Assembly (NCBI RefSeq): GCF_004138285.1 | Contig: NZ_SCFN01000017.1 | Span: 56,909 to 120,908 of the forward strand | From: Gottfriedia acidiceleris | GTDB lineage: Bacteria > Bacillota > Bacilli > Bacillales > Bacillaceae_G | Reading direction: 5' to 3' | DNA length: 64,000 bases | Shown: one piece after another, positions 34,788 through 44,306 of the stretch | Numbering within the stretch: the first letter of the stretch is position 1 | Layout: each line of letters starts with the position of its first letter | Translations under genes and position numbers: made by a program | Notes under the pieces: generated by a model | Databases searched by the model: none | The model's input: the letters and a program-made list of their open reading frames with translations, nothing else | What the model was told of the DNA's origin: nothing

Positions 34788-35397
34788 TTAGACTAATCAC
34801 TTCGATTGCAAGCTTTATAGCATTCGTCAAATCAGTTTGCGACCAACTTGGCAACTTCTGATCAATTACGGCCATTTCATGTGAAGCTGGAATATGAATA
34901 AAGCCGCTCGGAATTTGCTTGTTTATTTTTTTTAATTCATTAAGCATTTGATACATAACGTTATTACACAAATAAGTACCTGCAGAATTGGATATTTCAG
35001 TTGGAAATTTGCGATTGTTTAATTCATTAACAATTTTCTGAATTGGAAGTGTTGAAAATAGTCCATCCGGTCCTTCTGGGTCAATTTTAGCTCCCTCATA
35101 TTTATTCCCTTTATTATCTGCTGCACCATCATTGCAATTTATGGCGATCCGTTCTGGCGTTATTTTAAATCTACCACCTGCTAATCCTAATGATATAACC
35201 GCGAATGGGTTATACTTATGAAACAAATTTATTAATTCATTGCCTGCTGTGCTGAAATCAACAGGTAAAACTGCCCCAATAATTTGAAACCCTCCAACCT
35301 CTTGATTATTTAACTCTTTCACAATTTCTTCTGTAGGATTAATTGAAAAGTTCAGAAAAGGTTCAAAACCTGTTAACAATAATGTATTCAAAAGCAC
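34780..35397 (-). CDS. pcp: Pyroglutamyl-peptidase I
   Basis: The 205-residue cysteine peptidase removes N-terminal pyroglutamate from peptides. It has LLTGFEPFLNFSINPTEEIV, GLAGGRFKITPERIAIN with the catalytic Glu region, SAGTYLCNNVMYQ with the catalytic Cys, and FIHIPASHE with the His. It is the first gene of the operon. The start may be the GTG at 35397 or, by family length and spacing from AAAGGA, the TTG at 35391. Confidence 0.93.
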   Translation of the reverse strand: MLLNTLLLTGFEPFLNFSINPTEEIVKELNNQEVGGFQIIGAVLPVDFSTAGNELINLFHKYNPFAVISLGLAGGRFKITPERIAINCNDGAADNKGNKYEGAKIDPEGPDGLFSTLPIQKIVNELNNRKFPTEISNSAGTYLCNNVMYQMLNELKKINKQIPSGFIHIPASHEMAVIDQKLPSWSQTDLTNAIKLAIEVISLND

Positions 35398-35596
35398 TCA
35401 GTCCTTTGATAAAATTTATATAGTTCTATATTTCGTCAAGATCAGTTTAATTTCCTTTCATATTAGTAAAAGAGGTTGATTATCTTCCGTATTCAACCTA
35501 TGACCTCCTAATTTCAGTCTTCTTTTCAATATTGATTATTAAAAACTGATTTTTTCATTTTGCCAACCTATTACGGTATGTGAAATTTTTAAAATT

Positions 35597-35669
35597 AGGC
35601 ATAAAAAAAGAAACTTAAACCTCTCTTTTTAAGAGAAATTTAAGTCTCTTTAAGAAAAACTTAAGTTTC
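35597..35669 (-). terminator. Terminator of the carbohydrate locus after lacI
   Basis: On the minus strand AGAAACTTAAG pairs with TTTAAGTTTCT across a 45-nt interval that itself contains AAGAGA/TCTCTT hairpins, and a seven-T run follows. It sits 17 bases after the LacI stop. Confidence 0.72.
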
Positions 35670-35685
35670 TGATATAATTTTCTAC

Positions 35686-36642
35686 TTAAGAAGAACCACC
35701 AACAGTTAATGAAACTTCAATTTTCTTATTCTCAACAACTTCGTTAGATATGAGTTTCAATAAATTTTTTGCCGCTAATGAACCCCAATCAAATGTAGAA
35801 TAAGATACTGTACTTAATCTTGGTGATACATATTGTGATAATTCGATATTATCAAAACCTACAATAAAAACATCTTTACCTACTTTGTAATTTGTATTTT
35901 GTAGATAGTTATAGATCCCAATTGCCATTTCATCATTTAAACAGAAAATTGCACTTGGTTCAGTATAGTTTGAAAAGATTTGATTTGCTGCTAACTCTCC
36001 TGAATCTTTCATGAAATTTCCACCGATTTCAATTAATTCAATTTCAGGATAATTTGCTAATTCTTCTCTAACACCTTCCATACGTTTACTTGAATCGTAT
36101 GATCCTTCTGGCCCTGTTACAGCATATACTTTTTTTACATCATTTTTCAGAAGTTCCTTAATCGCTAATTTAGCTCCGCCATTATTATCTAATAGAACTC
36201 CTTTAATATTGTTGTGCTGTAATTCTCGATCCATCACTACCATTTTATAATTTTTTTCAGCATAATCTAAAAGTTCTTCATTTGAAAAAGCCTGATCTAA
36301 AATTATTCCACCATCAATTACTTTTTCTAGTAAAAGACGATGTGATTGCACGCCAGAACAAGCAATTAATTCATACCCTTTGTCATTTAAAGCTTGTCTC
36401 ATTCCTCTTAATAGTGGTCCGTAAAAATAACCTCCATAATCAGCTAAGAATACCCCAATAATTTTTGTTTCTTTAACCTTTAACATTCTTGCCGCTGCAT
36501 TAGGAACATAACCTAATCTATTTGCGATCTTCATTATTCTGCTTCGAGTTTCTTCTGTTACTTTTGGGCTTCCATTCAATGCATATGACACTGTTGAAAT
36601 GGAAACTCCAGCTTCTTTGGCAATATCTTTTATTCCTGCCAT
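35686..36642 (-). CDS. LacI/GalR-family transcriptional regulator
   Basis: The 318-residue protein has the LacI headpiece IKDIAKEAGVSISTVSYALNGSPKVTEETRSRI with hinge YVPNAAARML, followed by a periplasmic-binding-type effector domain (SAIFCLNDEMAIGIYNYL, VGFDNIELSQYVSPRLSTV). It is the last gene of the carbohydrate locus. The four GAAACGTTTC palindromes at the locus promoters have the central-CG form bound by LacI-family proteins, so this is their likely reader. Effector is probably an imported sugar. Confidence 0.93.
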   Translation of the reverse strand: MAGIKDIAKEAGVSISTVSYALNGSPKVTEETRSRIMKIANRLGYVPNAAARMLKVKETKIIGVFLADYGGYFYGPLLRGMRQALNDKGYELIACSGVQSHRLLLEKVIDGGIILDQAFSNEELLDYAEKNYKMVVMDRELQHNNIKGVLLDNNGGAKLAIKELLKNDVKKVYAVTGPEGSYDSSKRMEGVREELANYPEIELIEIGGNFMKDSGELAANQIFSNYTEPSAIFCLNDEMAIGIYNYLQNTNYKVGKDVFIVGFDNIELSQYVSPRLSTVSYSTFDWGSLAAKNLLKLISNEVVENKKIEVSLTVGGSS

Positions 36643-36885
36643 CCCATATCCTCCATTCTATGTATACCAAAAAGCCAATTTTTTCTATTTTTTACTTTTA
36701 TTACGTTTAGATTAAATGTAGATGAAATATAATACTTATATTAATTCTATCAAAATTAAGTAAAATTTACCTACATTTTTTCTCCCCTTTGTACCTAAAT
36801 AAGAAAAGTTATATTTTTACTTATAAAAAGTGAGCACTGAAGTATTTTGAACTTTCATTGCCCACCTTTATATCTCTGGTAAAAT

Positions 36886-38124
36886 TTAAGAAGTAATTAA
36901 GTTATTGCGTTTCCAGCCTAAAATTTTAGCTCCATTCTTTACGTAATCGTTTTTCATGTATAAATCCCAAATTAATCCTGTTTCATAGTTTTCAATCATC
37001 AGCAATGTTGCACCTTTATCAATTCCAATTACTCGATCTGACACCCAGTTTGATGTAACGTCTCGATTATATGAATCTAGGAAACCATATTTGCTCCATA
37101 ATTCAGGTACATTCTCATAGAAATAATTTAATGCATCAAGTGATTCTTTTGGTGTAAAAACAATTGAACCAGCTGCTGCTGCAGGTGCAATCGTGCCATC
37201 ATTAATATACTGATCACAATTTGGATGAAACGGTCCAGCCCCATATGCTTTATATCCGTGTGGTCCATCGCATGCAGTTAATCCCCATGCGTGTTCACTC
37301 TCTGCAAAGGTTTTAAAGCCCTGTGCATTATCATTACAATACTTCTTGGCGGCTAATGAAGCTTTAACGGAGTTTTCATGCCAATTAATTCCATCATCAT
37401 CAACAATATTCTCAAAATTAAACCATGCATGTGAAAATTGGTGGGTAAACAGCGCCCCTCCAGGTGAATGATAAAATTCATACTCACCATATTTTACTAA
37501 ATCTCTTCTAAAACCTTTGTAAATTTCCTTTGGAACCGGGTGAGTAGGAGATGCAACGCCAAAAATGTACTGCATCAACTGCTCCGCATACATATCCCAG
37601 TGACCAAATCCACCTGTTTCAGGATTATAGCCCATAAAATACATATTATTTTTTTCATCATAATACTTTTGCCAATTAACACGATTAAAGATTTTATCAA
37701 AAAGTTCTTTAATTTCTCCACCAAAATATTCTGCAGATGTTACAGCACCATTCAGAAATAGAGATGTATCTATAATCGATGCACAATCATAAAATGCTTC
37801 AAATTTTTTTGCTGTTTCCATATGAAGGAAGTGGAAGAAAAATCCTTCTGATTCTTCTACATTAATTAAAAAGGTGTTTAATGTACCTAACGTTCTTTCA
37901 TATCCTTCTTCGTATGTAATCCATTTCTTTTCGATCCCGATAATAATGGCGCTTAAACCGAATCCAACTGATGCGATACTCGCCATATCTTTATTTGATT
38001 CGGCTGTATTATCACGTATTAAACCATATCCTGGACTATTTTTATCAGTGTTTGCTTCATTCCAGAAAAAATCAAAACATCCTTTAGCTTCTAAATCTAA
38101 AATTCTCTTTTCCACTAACAACAC
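36886..38124 (-). CDS. GH144/PF10091 'glucoamylase-like' enzyme, cytosolic
   Basis: The 412-residue protein matches the PF10091 family: CFDFFWNEAN, IASVGFGLSAIIIGIEKKWI, GFFFHFLHMETAK, FGVASPTHPVP, LFTHQFSHAWFNF, WGLTACDGPHGYKAYGAGPF, DDGTIAPAAAAGS-like and IDKGATLLMIENYETGLIW. Characterised GH144 members act on beta-1,2-glucan and release sophorose. No signal peptide is seen, so it probably acts on imported oligosaccharides. It sits between the permease pair and lacI. Family firm; substrate inferred. Confidence 0.82.
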   Translation of the reverse strand: MLLVEKRILDLEAKGCFDFFWNEANTDKNSPGYGLIRDNTAESNKDMASIASVGFGLSAIIIGIEKKWITYEEGYERTLGTLNTFLINVEESEGFFFHFLHMETAKKFEAFYDCASIIDTSLFLNGAVTSAEYFGGEIKELFDKIFNRVNWQKYYDEKNNMYFMGYNPETGGFGHWDMYAEQLMQYIFGVASPTHPVPKEIYKGFRRDLVKYGEYEFYHSPGGALFTHQFSHAWFNFENIVDDDGINWHENSVKASLAAKKYCNDNAQGFKTFAESEHAWGLTACDGPHGYKAYGAGPFHPNCDQYINDGTIAPAAAAGSIVFTPKESLDALNYFYENVPELWSKYGFLDSYNRDVTSNWVSDRVIGIDKGATLLMIENYETGLIWDLYMKNDYVKNGAKILGWKRNNLITS

Positions 38125-38188
38125 CTCTGATTCTTAAATTTTATTAAATTACGATTAACGAATTAAAAATTTTCAATTAACATTTAAA

Positions 38189-39139
38189 TTATTCGCCAGT
38201 AATTCCAGATCGATCGACACTTTCAACAAACCATCTTTGCGTAATGAAGTAAATGACTAGTAACGGTATAATTGTTAGTAATGTTCCCGCTAGTTCAATT
38301 CCTTCATTAATACTTGTCCCACTAGCACCGCCTTGTGCAGGGAACAATTTACTATAAGTTGCAACGAACTTTTGTAGTTGAAGCGGTAAAGTTGACAATT
38401 TTTCTCCAAAATAAATTGATGCTAAGTAAGTTTCGTTCCAATACCATACAAGTGAAAATAAAAACGATATAATATAACCAGCAGATGCCATTGGTACAGC
38501 AATTTTAAAGAAAATCTTAAAATGTCCTGCTCCATCAAGTTGAGCAGCTTCATCTAATGATTTAGGAATCGATCTAAAAATTTGATAAAAGATCAAAATA
38601 AAAATCGCGCTATTTAAACCTTGTCCAAATATTGCTGGTAATACATAGGCAGTGATGCTATCTAAAATATGAATTTTATTAAACAAAATATATCTTGGTA
38701 TAACTGTAACCTGTGGCGGAATAACAAATGTTGCAAGCACTAAAATAAATAAAATGTTTTTTCCTTTAAATTGAAATCTAGCAAATCCATAACCGATTAT
38801 TGAAGCAACAAACGCTTGTAAAATTGATGGTAATACAGTTACATAGATTGTTTGAAGTAATATTGGCCAATAATCTAGTACATCTAATGCTCGCTTATAA
38901 TTATCTGTATATAGTTTTGTTGGAATCCAATTTACAAGAGAATTTAGTAGATCATTTATATCTTTAAAGCTATAAGATAACATATATAATATAGGGTATA
39001 AGAATACAAAACCTATTCCAATCAACAATGCATACATTAGAATTTTTACAAGTAATCCATCATTCCCCTTCATGCCTAATAAGATTCTTCTAACTTTCGT
39101 TGAAATGTCCTTTTTAATTCCTTGATTCACAGTACTCAC
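38189..39139 (-). CDS. Sugar ABC transporter permease (MalG-type), pair A
   Basis: A 316-residue permease with six predicted membrane helices and the EAA loop SLDEAAQLDGAGHFKIFFKIAVP. It starts nine bases after the pair partner (39148-40011). It belongs to the CUT1 group of carbohydrate importers. No ATPase gene is in the locus, so a shared MsmX-type ATPase elsewhere is probably used. Confidence 0.92.
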   Translation of the reverse strand: MSTVNQGIKKDISTKVRRILLGMKGNDGLLVKILMYALLIGIGFVFLYPILYMLSYSFKDINDLLNSLVNWIPTKLYTDNYKRALDVLDYWPILLQTIYVTVLPSILQAFVASIIGYGFARFQFKGKNILFILVLATFVIPPQVTVIPRYILFNKIHILDSITAYVLPAIFGQGLNSAIFILIFYQIFRSIPKSLDEAAQLDGAGHFKIFFKIAVPMASAGYIISFLFSLVWYWNETYLASIYFGEKLSTLPLQLQKFVATYSKLFPAQGGASGTSINEGIELAGTLLTIIPLLVIYFITQRWFVESVDRSGITGE

Positions 39140-39147
39140 CCCCTATA

Positions 39148-40011
39148 TTATTTTTTTCTTTCTAAGAAAACCACAATCCATATCATGATTAATAGAATGA
39201 TTGTAATGATAACGAAATAAACCCATGAAAGTGCTGAAGCATATCCAAATCCTGTTTCAATTTTGAACATATTTTTTTTAATATGGTCTATTATAGGATT
39301 CATTGTAGAAATAGAATATATGACCGTTGTATAAATAATGTTTACTAGTATCATAGGGAATAGAGTTGGCAAAGTAATTTTCCAAAATATTTCCCATGTA
39401 GATGCACCATCAATTTTTGCTGCTTCGTATATTTGTATATCAACTTTTTGTAAGGCTGCAATAAAAATTAAGATTTGTACACCAGTAAACCACAATAACA
39501 ACACCATGTTATCCATAATGTATAAAAATAAATTACTAAAAAAACTAGGATTTTCAGCAGCTAATTTATAAAAAGCATATTGTTTTATTTCAGGGATGGC
39601 AGTTACTCCTTGCTCTGTGAGCTTAGTTAAAACAGGACCACTACTAATTATTACTGGCAAGAAAAAGATCGTTCGAAAGAATCCACGAAATTTAATCGGT
39701 TGGTTTAATAGAATCGCGATTATTAATGCGATAATAACAATAATAGGAACTGAGACAACAACGTGAGCTGCAAAGTCTCCTATTTCCTTTAAGAACTCTA
39801 CATCAGTTGTAAATGCATCTTGGTAATTTGCCCATTTTGCAAATTTCGTTTGAATACCGTCAGTTGTAATAATGACATTAAAAAAACTTAAATAGAGTGA
39901 ATACAAGATTGGATAAGCTGTAAAGACTGCAAATCCAATCACCCAAGGCAAAATAAAAATGTATCCAGCTGTCTTTTTATTGTTTACTAATCTTGTAAAA
40001 ATGTTATTCAT
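39148..40011 (-). CDS. Sugar ABC transporter permease (MalF-type), pair A
   Basis: A 287-residue inner-membrane permease with an EAA loop YEAAKIDGASTWEIFWKITLP and about six helices. It overlaps the upstream DUF5696-type gene by eight bases and precedes its MalG-type partner. Its central periplasmic-side loops are longer than usual for MalF-type proteins of this size (AENPSFFSNLF region). Confidence 0.92.
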   Translation of the reverse strand: MNNIFTRLVNNKKTAGYIFILPWVIGFAVFTAYPILYSLYLSFFNVIITTDGIQTKFAKWANYQDAFTTDVEFLKEIGDFAAHVVVSVPIIVIIALIIAILLNQPIKFRGFFRTIFFLPVIISSGPVLTKLTEQGVTAIPEIKQYAFYKLAAENPSFFSNLFLYIMDNMVLLLWFTGVQILIFIAALQKVDIQIYEAAKIDGASTWEIFWKITLPTLFPMILVNIIYTTVIYSISTMNPIIDHIKKNMFKIETGFGYASALSWVYFVIITIILLIMIWIVVFLERKK

Positions 40012-42268
40012 TGCTATTTTCTCCTTTCATCACAGCAAATTCTTTTGCTGCAACTGTAAGGCTACCATTATTAAAAGGAGTATTTGTATAGTTAATAATA
40101 ATGCTCATATTATTTGAATAAGTTACTTTTACAACGCCTTCACTAAGAACTTCTCTACTCACGATTGATTCGTTTTTTACTAACTTCAAACTTTTTTGAA
40201 TAACATCATACTGTTTAACGACATCACTTTTCCAGGTTTTATATTCGGAAGTGTATAAATCTCTAGAAGGCGTTTCAGAAAGTAAATACGACTTATTACT
40301 AGTTAAGAAAAAAGATGGATAAGCTCCATAATCTATTAATCTTAAAAGCTCTTCCTTTTGATTTGACCAAAAATTGGAAAATGGTGCATAGTAATCAACA
40401 TATCCTTTTAATACGATTTGCAAGAATGGTACAGTATCTGAAACAAACAAGTAATTAGATGATCCCATAGGAATATCTAAATATTTATCTGTCATTCCCC
40501 AAGCATATACATTAGGTTGATAAAGTGCTGTTTTATCAACATCCCCACTATTTAGTAAGCTTAGAACTTCGTTAACCGATTTTTTACTTTTTTCTCTTGA
40601 TGATGTATTGCGATCATTAAATGCTGAAAATAGTTCATTTCCATTTGAATCAACTGCTAAATTTTCCATAGCATATTCCTTGTATTTCTTTTTATCTTTT
40701 TTTGCATAGCTAATTGCTTTTTCAGGATGTAAATAATAGTAGTTGTATCCATTCTCTTCATCCATAATTGCTTTTGTATTTACTTGTTTAGCTATATTTT
40801 TTCCACCAAAGAGACTTGAAGAGCCTTCATATGCCTTTACATAATCTGTATAAAAGTATAATGGTACATCCTTTTGCTTTAGCTCTTTAACAGTATTTTT
40901 TATTTCGCTTTTACTTCCTAATTTTCGTTCAAAAGGAAATTTTTTCGGAAATGATCCAGTAAGTCCATTTTTATTCCAACCTTTATAGACGATAAAGAAA
41001 TCATCTATACCTTTACCCTCCAACTCATTAACATATTTTGGAAGATCACTGATTGGAGTCATTGATACAACTGAATCCCAAAATAATCCTTCTTTTTTCT
41101 CACCGCCTAAAAATTCTAAGCGTAGCATCGGAGAGTCATTTGTCTTTTTCTTCAAAACTCCATTATTTACAAGATAAGATTGGTAGCTTTTGGCCATTCC
41201 AACATAGTTAGCATTTTCATTTTCTAGTATTCTATAATGTAATTTAATATTAAATTTGTTACGTTTCTTTTGGAATAAATCCATTGCTTTTCCACTTTTT
41301 TGATTTTTGCTTGTCGGTTGCTTATAAGCATAACGATAGGTGAAGTGAGACGTGACCCAATTAAACTCTGTAGATAGTCCAGCTTTATACGCATCAATCC
41401 TTGCATAATTATCTCCATCCTCGATGATTCCTAATAGAGCATTTTGATGTTCTCCATGAACAACCCCAAATACAGGTACGCTTGCTTTATAACTTTCATT
41501 TGTATCCTTTGATTGGATTGTTGAAGAAATGCCCTTATCCTCGCCATACACTGTTGCACTATAAGGGGACTCCATTTTTACCCCATTTTTTCCATACCGT
41601 ATTAAAGCCCCAGAACCATCTGGTATAAACAGATAACCAGGAATTTCATCCTCTTTAGAAGCTCCGAAAAATGGATAAATATTTGCTGAAACAATTTTCA
41701 CTTTGCCCATCTCGTTAATATTTGATTCAGGTATGCTAACCACGATCTCATTCTCAGTTAACTGGACTGAGAGTTTCATTTTTATTTTCGCTTGTCTAAA
41801 TGTTATATTTGCGTCAAATCCGTTTGCTTTCTTTTTAAGGTTTATATTGGCAGAATTTGTTGTAATACTTTCTTTTCTTAATTTCCCTTGCATATTTAAG
41901 TAATCAATTGTAATTGCTGATTCCACGAATTGTTTCCATGTACTATTTAACTTATATTTTTCCATGTGATCTAGTGATGAGCTCCAAATATAACCGTTTG
42001 ATTTATTCTTTACTTTAATTGCTAGAGATTCACTATTAACATATAATTCTAGTTTTTCGTTTTCCGCTATCTTTTCAAAACCATCTAATGAGGAATTTTG
42101 ACTTTTAATTTTATTTTTATGTACTTCCATTTGTGTAAACTGATTGGAGGCATACTTTTGCGTATTTTTGTTGACAGATGTAATGAGATCATTATTTTTT
42201 TCAGCATATACATTTGGTTGAATTGATAACAGTAACAATGAACTAGACAGTATAATTTTCTTATACAC
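40004..42268 (-). CDS. Secreted DUF5696-type protein (GH-like barrel)
   Basis: The 754-residue protein has a signal peptide (IILSSSLLLLSIQPNVYA). The rest resembles DUF5696 proteins found beside sugar ABC genes in Paenibacillus and relatives: YIWSSSLDH, GYLFIPDGSGALI, a barrel-like region DFFIVYKGWNKNGLTG and YPSFFLTSNKSYLL. The fold suggests a glycoside-hydrolase-like enzyme or glycan-binding protein outside the membrane. It overlaps both neighbours by eight bases, tightly coupling it to the transporter. I know no proven function. Confidence 0.72.
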   Translation of the reverse strand: MYKKIILSSSLLLLSIQPNVYAEKNNDLITSVNKNTQKYASNQFTQMEVHKNKIKSQNSSLDGFEKIAENEKLELYVNSESLAIKVKNKSNGYIWSSSLDHMEKYKLNSTWKQFVESAITIDYLNMQGKLRKESITTNSANINLKKKANGFDANITFRQAKIKMKLSVQLTENEIVVSIPESNINEMGKVKIVSANIYPFFGASKEDEIPGYLFIPDGSGALIRYGKNGVKMESPYSATVYGEDKGISSTIQSKDTNESYKASVPVFGVVHGEHQNALLGIIEDGDNYARIDAYKAGLSTEFNWVTSHFTYRYAYKQPTSKNQKSGKAMDLFQKKRNKFNIKLHYRILENENANYVGMAKSYQSYLVNNGVLKKKTNDSPMLRLEFLGGEKKEGLFWDSVVSMTPISDLPKYVNELEGKGIDDFFIVYKGWNKNGLTGSFPKKFPFERKLGSKSEIKNTVKELKQKDVPLYFYTDYVKAYEGSSSLFGGKNIAKQVNTKAIMDEENGYNYYYLHPEKAISYAKKDKKKYKEYAMENLAVDSNGNELFSAFNDRNTSSREKSKKSVNEVLSLLNSGDVDKTALYQPNVYAWGMTDKYLDIPMGSSNYLFVSDTVPFLQIVLKGYVDYYAPFSNFWSNQKEELLRLIDYGAYPSFFLTSNKSYLLSETPSRDLYTSEYKTWKSDVVKQYDVIQKSLKLVKNESIVSREVLSEGVVKVTYSNNMSIIINYTNTPFNNGSLTVAAKEFAVMKGENSNE

Positions 42269-44285
42269 GAACCATTACCTCCTGGATTACTGAATAAACA
42301 AAATCAATTACTTGATTTAACAAAATATAAAGAACAAATAATACAACAACTGTAATAACACAACTAAATAAAGTAAGTAATATATTCTTAATCGTCTCTC
42401 CAATTGTAAAATTATGGATTTCTTTGATCATAATAAACAAGATTAGTAGAGACCATCCAACCATTAATTGAGTTGTAAACGTAAAAAGAAACGATTCATT
42501 TATTGTAATAACTCTTGATAAAAGTGTAACTGGAATACTAAATACTAAGTAAGGAGCTAGGGAATAGATTGTCCCGATATAAACATTTTTGAAACTACCT
42601 TCACCATCATTAATTGTACTAATTAAATAGTTCATAATGACAAATAGTGCCAAGGCACCAAAAAAGATTGAAATGATTAAAAATAAACTAAATCTCTCTA
42701 ATAGTTCCGAGTTAAAAATGAATCCAGTAAAGTTAAGTGAAATCAAATATTCAATGAAAAATAGTAAATAAAAAATAGTCGCAGATAAGAAAGAAGCTTT
42801 TTTTAATTTTTTAATATCATAAAATGTGTCAATCGGATGTCTAAATAGTTTAAATATAAGTAATAACTCACTTACTAGTTTGATATTTTTAAATCGATTT
42901 ACATTGATTTTTATTCCATGAAAATAATCTTTTTTTCGATTTATATACCGAACTAAGTAATAGAATAAAATTGCTAAAATGATAAAAGATAGAACCTTTC
43001 CAGTATGTTTCTCCAGTAGATTATGGCGAATCTCCCAAAATGACTGTGAATATCCTTCTCGATTGTTAGCTAATTTAAATTCATTTAATGAATCCTTATA
43101 TTCTTGTTGTTTATAATAAGCTTGTCCCATAGCAATATGTGCTAGTGAAAATGAAGAATTTAATTGAAGAACTTCTTGCCAGTACTTTTGACTTTTTACA
43201 TATAAACCTTCTTCAAAATAAGCTAGTCCTTCATGTAATTTATTTGTAAATTCAGTTGGTTCAAAAATGTGAATGATCCCTTGCTCAGCATCTGCAATAT
43301 ATAGATCACCTTTTGTATCAATTCCTATACCTGATGGTTGTTTGAAAATCCCTTGGCGTTGAACATTAGACTCTTTGCTACCAAATTTAAATAATAAATT
43401 TCCAGTGCTATCATATTCGTATACATAACCATCCGAACTTAACACATAAAAATTCCATTGTTTTCCTACAACTATATCGATTGCAGAATTTGATGAATAT
43501 ACACTATCCGGGAGCATATTGGTACCTGCTACATTTAACTTTTTAATTGCATCACTTTCTAATCCATTTGTAACCGTATAAACAATTCCTCTTTGATCAA
43601 TGTCAATACCTGTAGAAGCAATTGGTACATTCATAAAACCTTTTCTTTGGCCCGTTTTAGACATAACGTAATTTTTAAAAGTTTGATACAAAGAAGTGGA
43701 TGCTCTATTTGCACCAAAATATCCAAGAAACTCACCGTCTTTATTAAGCTGAATAATCCCGTTTGCAGCTCCCTCACCGATAATATACATATTACCTCTA
43801 CCATCCACAGATAGTTTAAGTGGTTTAAAAGGCTGTCCTTTTCCAAATAACGGTGATTCAGGTTTCCCATACTGTGCAAGCAATTTTCCATCTGAAGAAA
43901 AACAATAAACCGTTTCTTTTACTACATCGGCAACATAAAGTTTATTATCCACGCCAACTGAAATTCCAACAGGCTTTTCTAAAATACCCTTCCCAATTTT
44001 TTTAATTAATTTTCCAAATTGGTCAAATATAATAATCTCTTTACTTCCTGAATCGGCAACATAGATTTTGTTATTTTGATCAATAAATAGATTCTCGGGT
44101 TTTATCATTTGATCATTCGAAAGGATCCCAACAGCCTCATACGCAGTTTGTGTCTTAATTTCTTCTCCATCAATTGAGAGTGTATATGTTTTATAGGCAT
44201 CTGCTGCATAAGTATTTGCTGGAAACATCATGATCAGCGATATCATAATTAATAGTAATTTTAAATGATTTTTGTAATTATTCAT
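42261..44285 (-). CDS. Secreted NHL beta-propeller + TPR + Yip1-like membrane protein
   Basis: The 674-residue protein begins with a signal peptide (LLLIMISLIMMFPANTYA). Residues about 55-350 have six NHL-type blades (PENLFIDQNNKIYVADSGSKEI, KPVGISVGVDNKLYVADV, QPSGIGIDTKGDLYIADAEQG). Next is a TPR-like stretch (about 355-420), one membrane helix near 435, and from about 505 a five-helix Yip1-like domain. It lies between the two permease pairs. It may sense or present glycan outside and contact a transporter in the membrane; this is inference. Confidence 0.75.
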   Translation of the reverse strand: MNNYKNHLKLLLIMISLIMMFPANTYAADAYKTYTLSIDGEEIKTQTAYEAVGILSNDQMIKPENLFIDQNNKIYVADSGSKEIIIFDQFGKLIKKIGKGILEKPVGISVGVDNKLYVADVVKETVYCFSSDGKLLAQYGKPESPLFGKGQPFKPLKLSVDGRGNMYIIGEGAANGIIQLNKDGEFLGYFGANRASTSLYQTFKNYVMSKTGQRKGFMNVPIASTGIDIDQRGIVYTVTNGLESDAIKKLNVAGTNMLPDSVYSSNSAIDIVVGKQWNFYVLSSDGYVYEYDSTGNLLFKFGSKESNVQRQGIFKQPSGIGIDTKGDLYIADAEQGIIHIFEPTEFTNKLHEGLAYFEEGLYVKSQKYWQEVLQLNSSFSLAHIAMGQAYYKQQEYKDSLNEFKLANNREGYSQSFWEIRHNLLEKHTGKVLSFIILAILFYYLVRYINRKKDYFHGIKINVNRFKNIKLVSELLLIFKLFRHPIDTFYDIKKLKKASFLSATIFYLLFFIEYLISLNFTGFIFNSELLERFSLFLIISIFFGALALFVIMNYLISTINDGEGSFKNVYIGTIYSLAPYLVFSIPVTLLSRVITINESFLFTFTTQLMVGWSLLILFIMIKEIHNFTIGETIKNILLTLFSCVITVVVLFVLYILLNQVIDFVYSVIQEVMVRV

Positions 44286-44306
44286 TTACTATCTCGCTCC
44301 TAGCAT

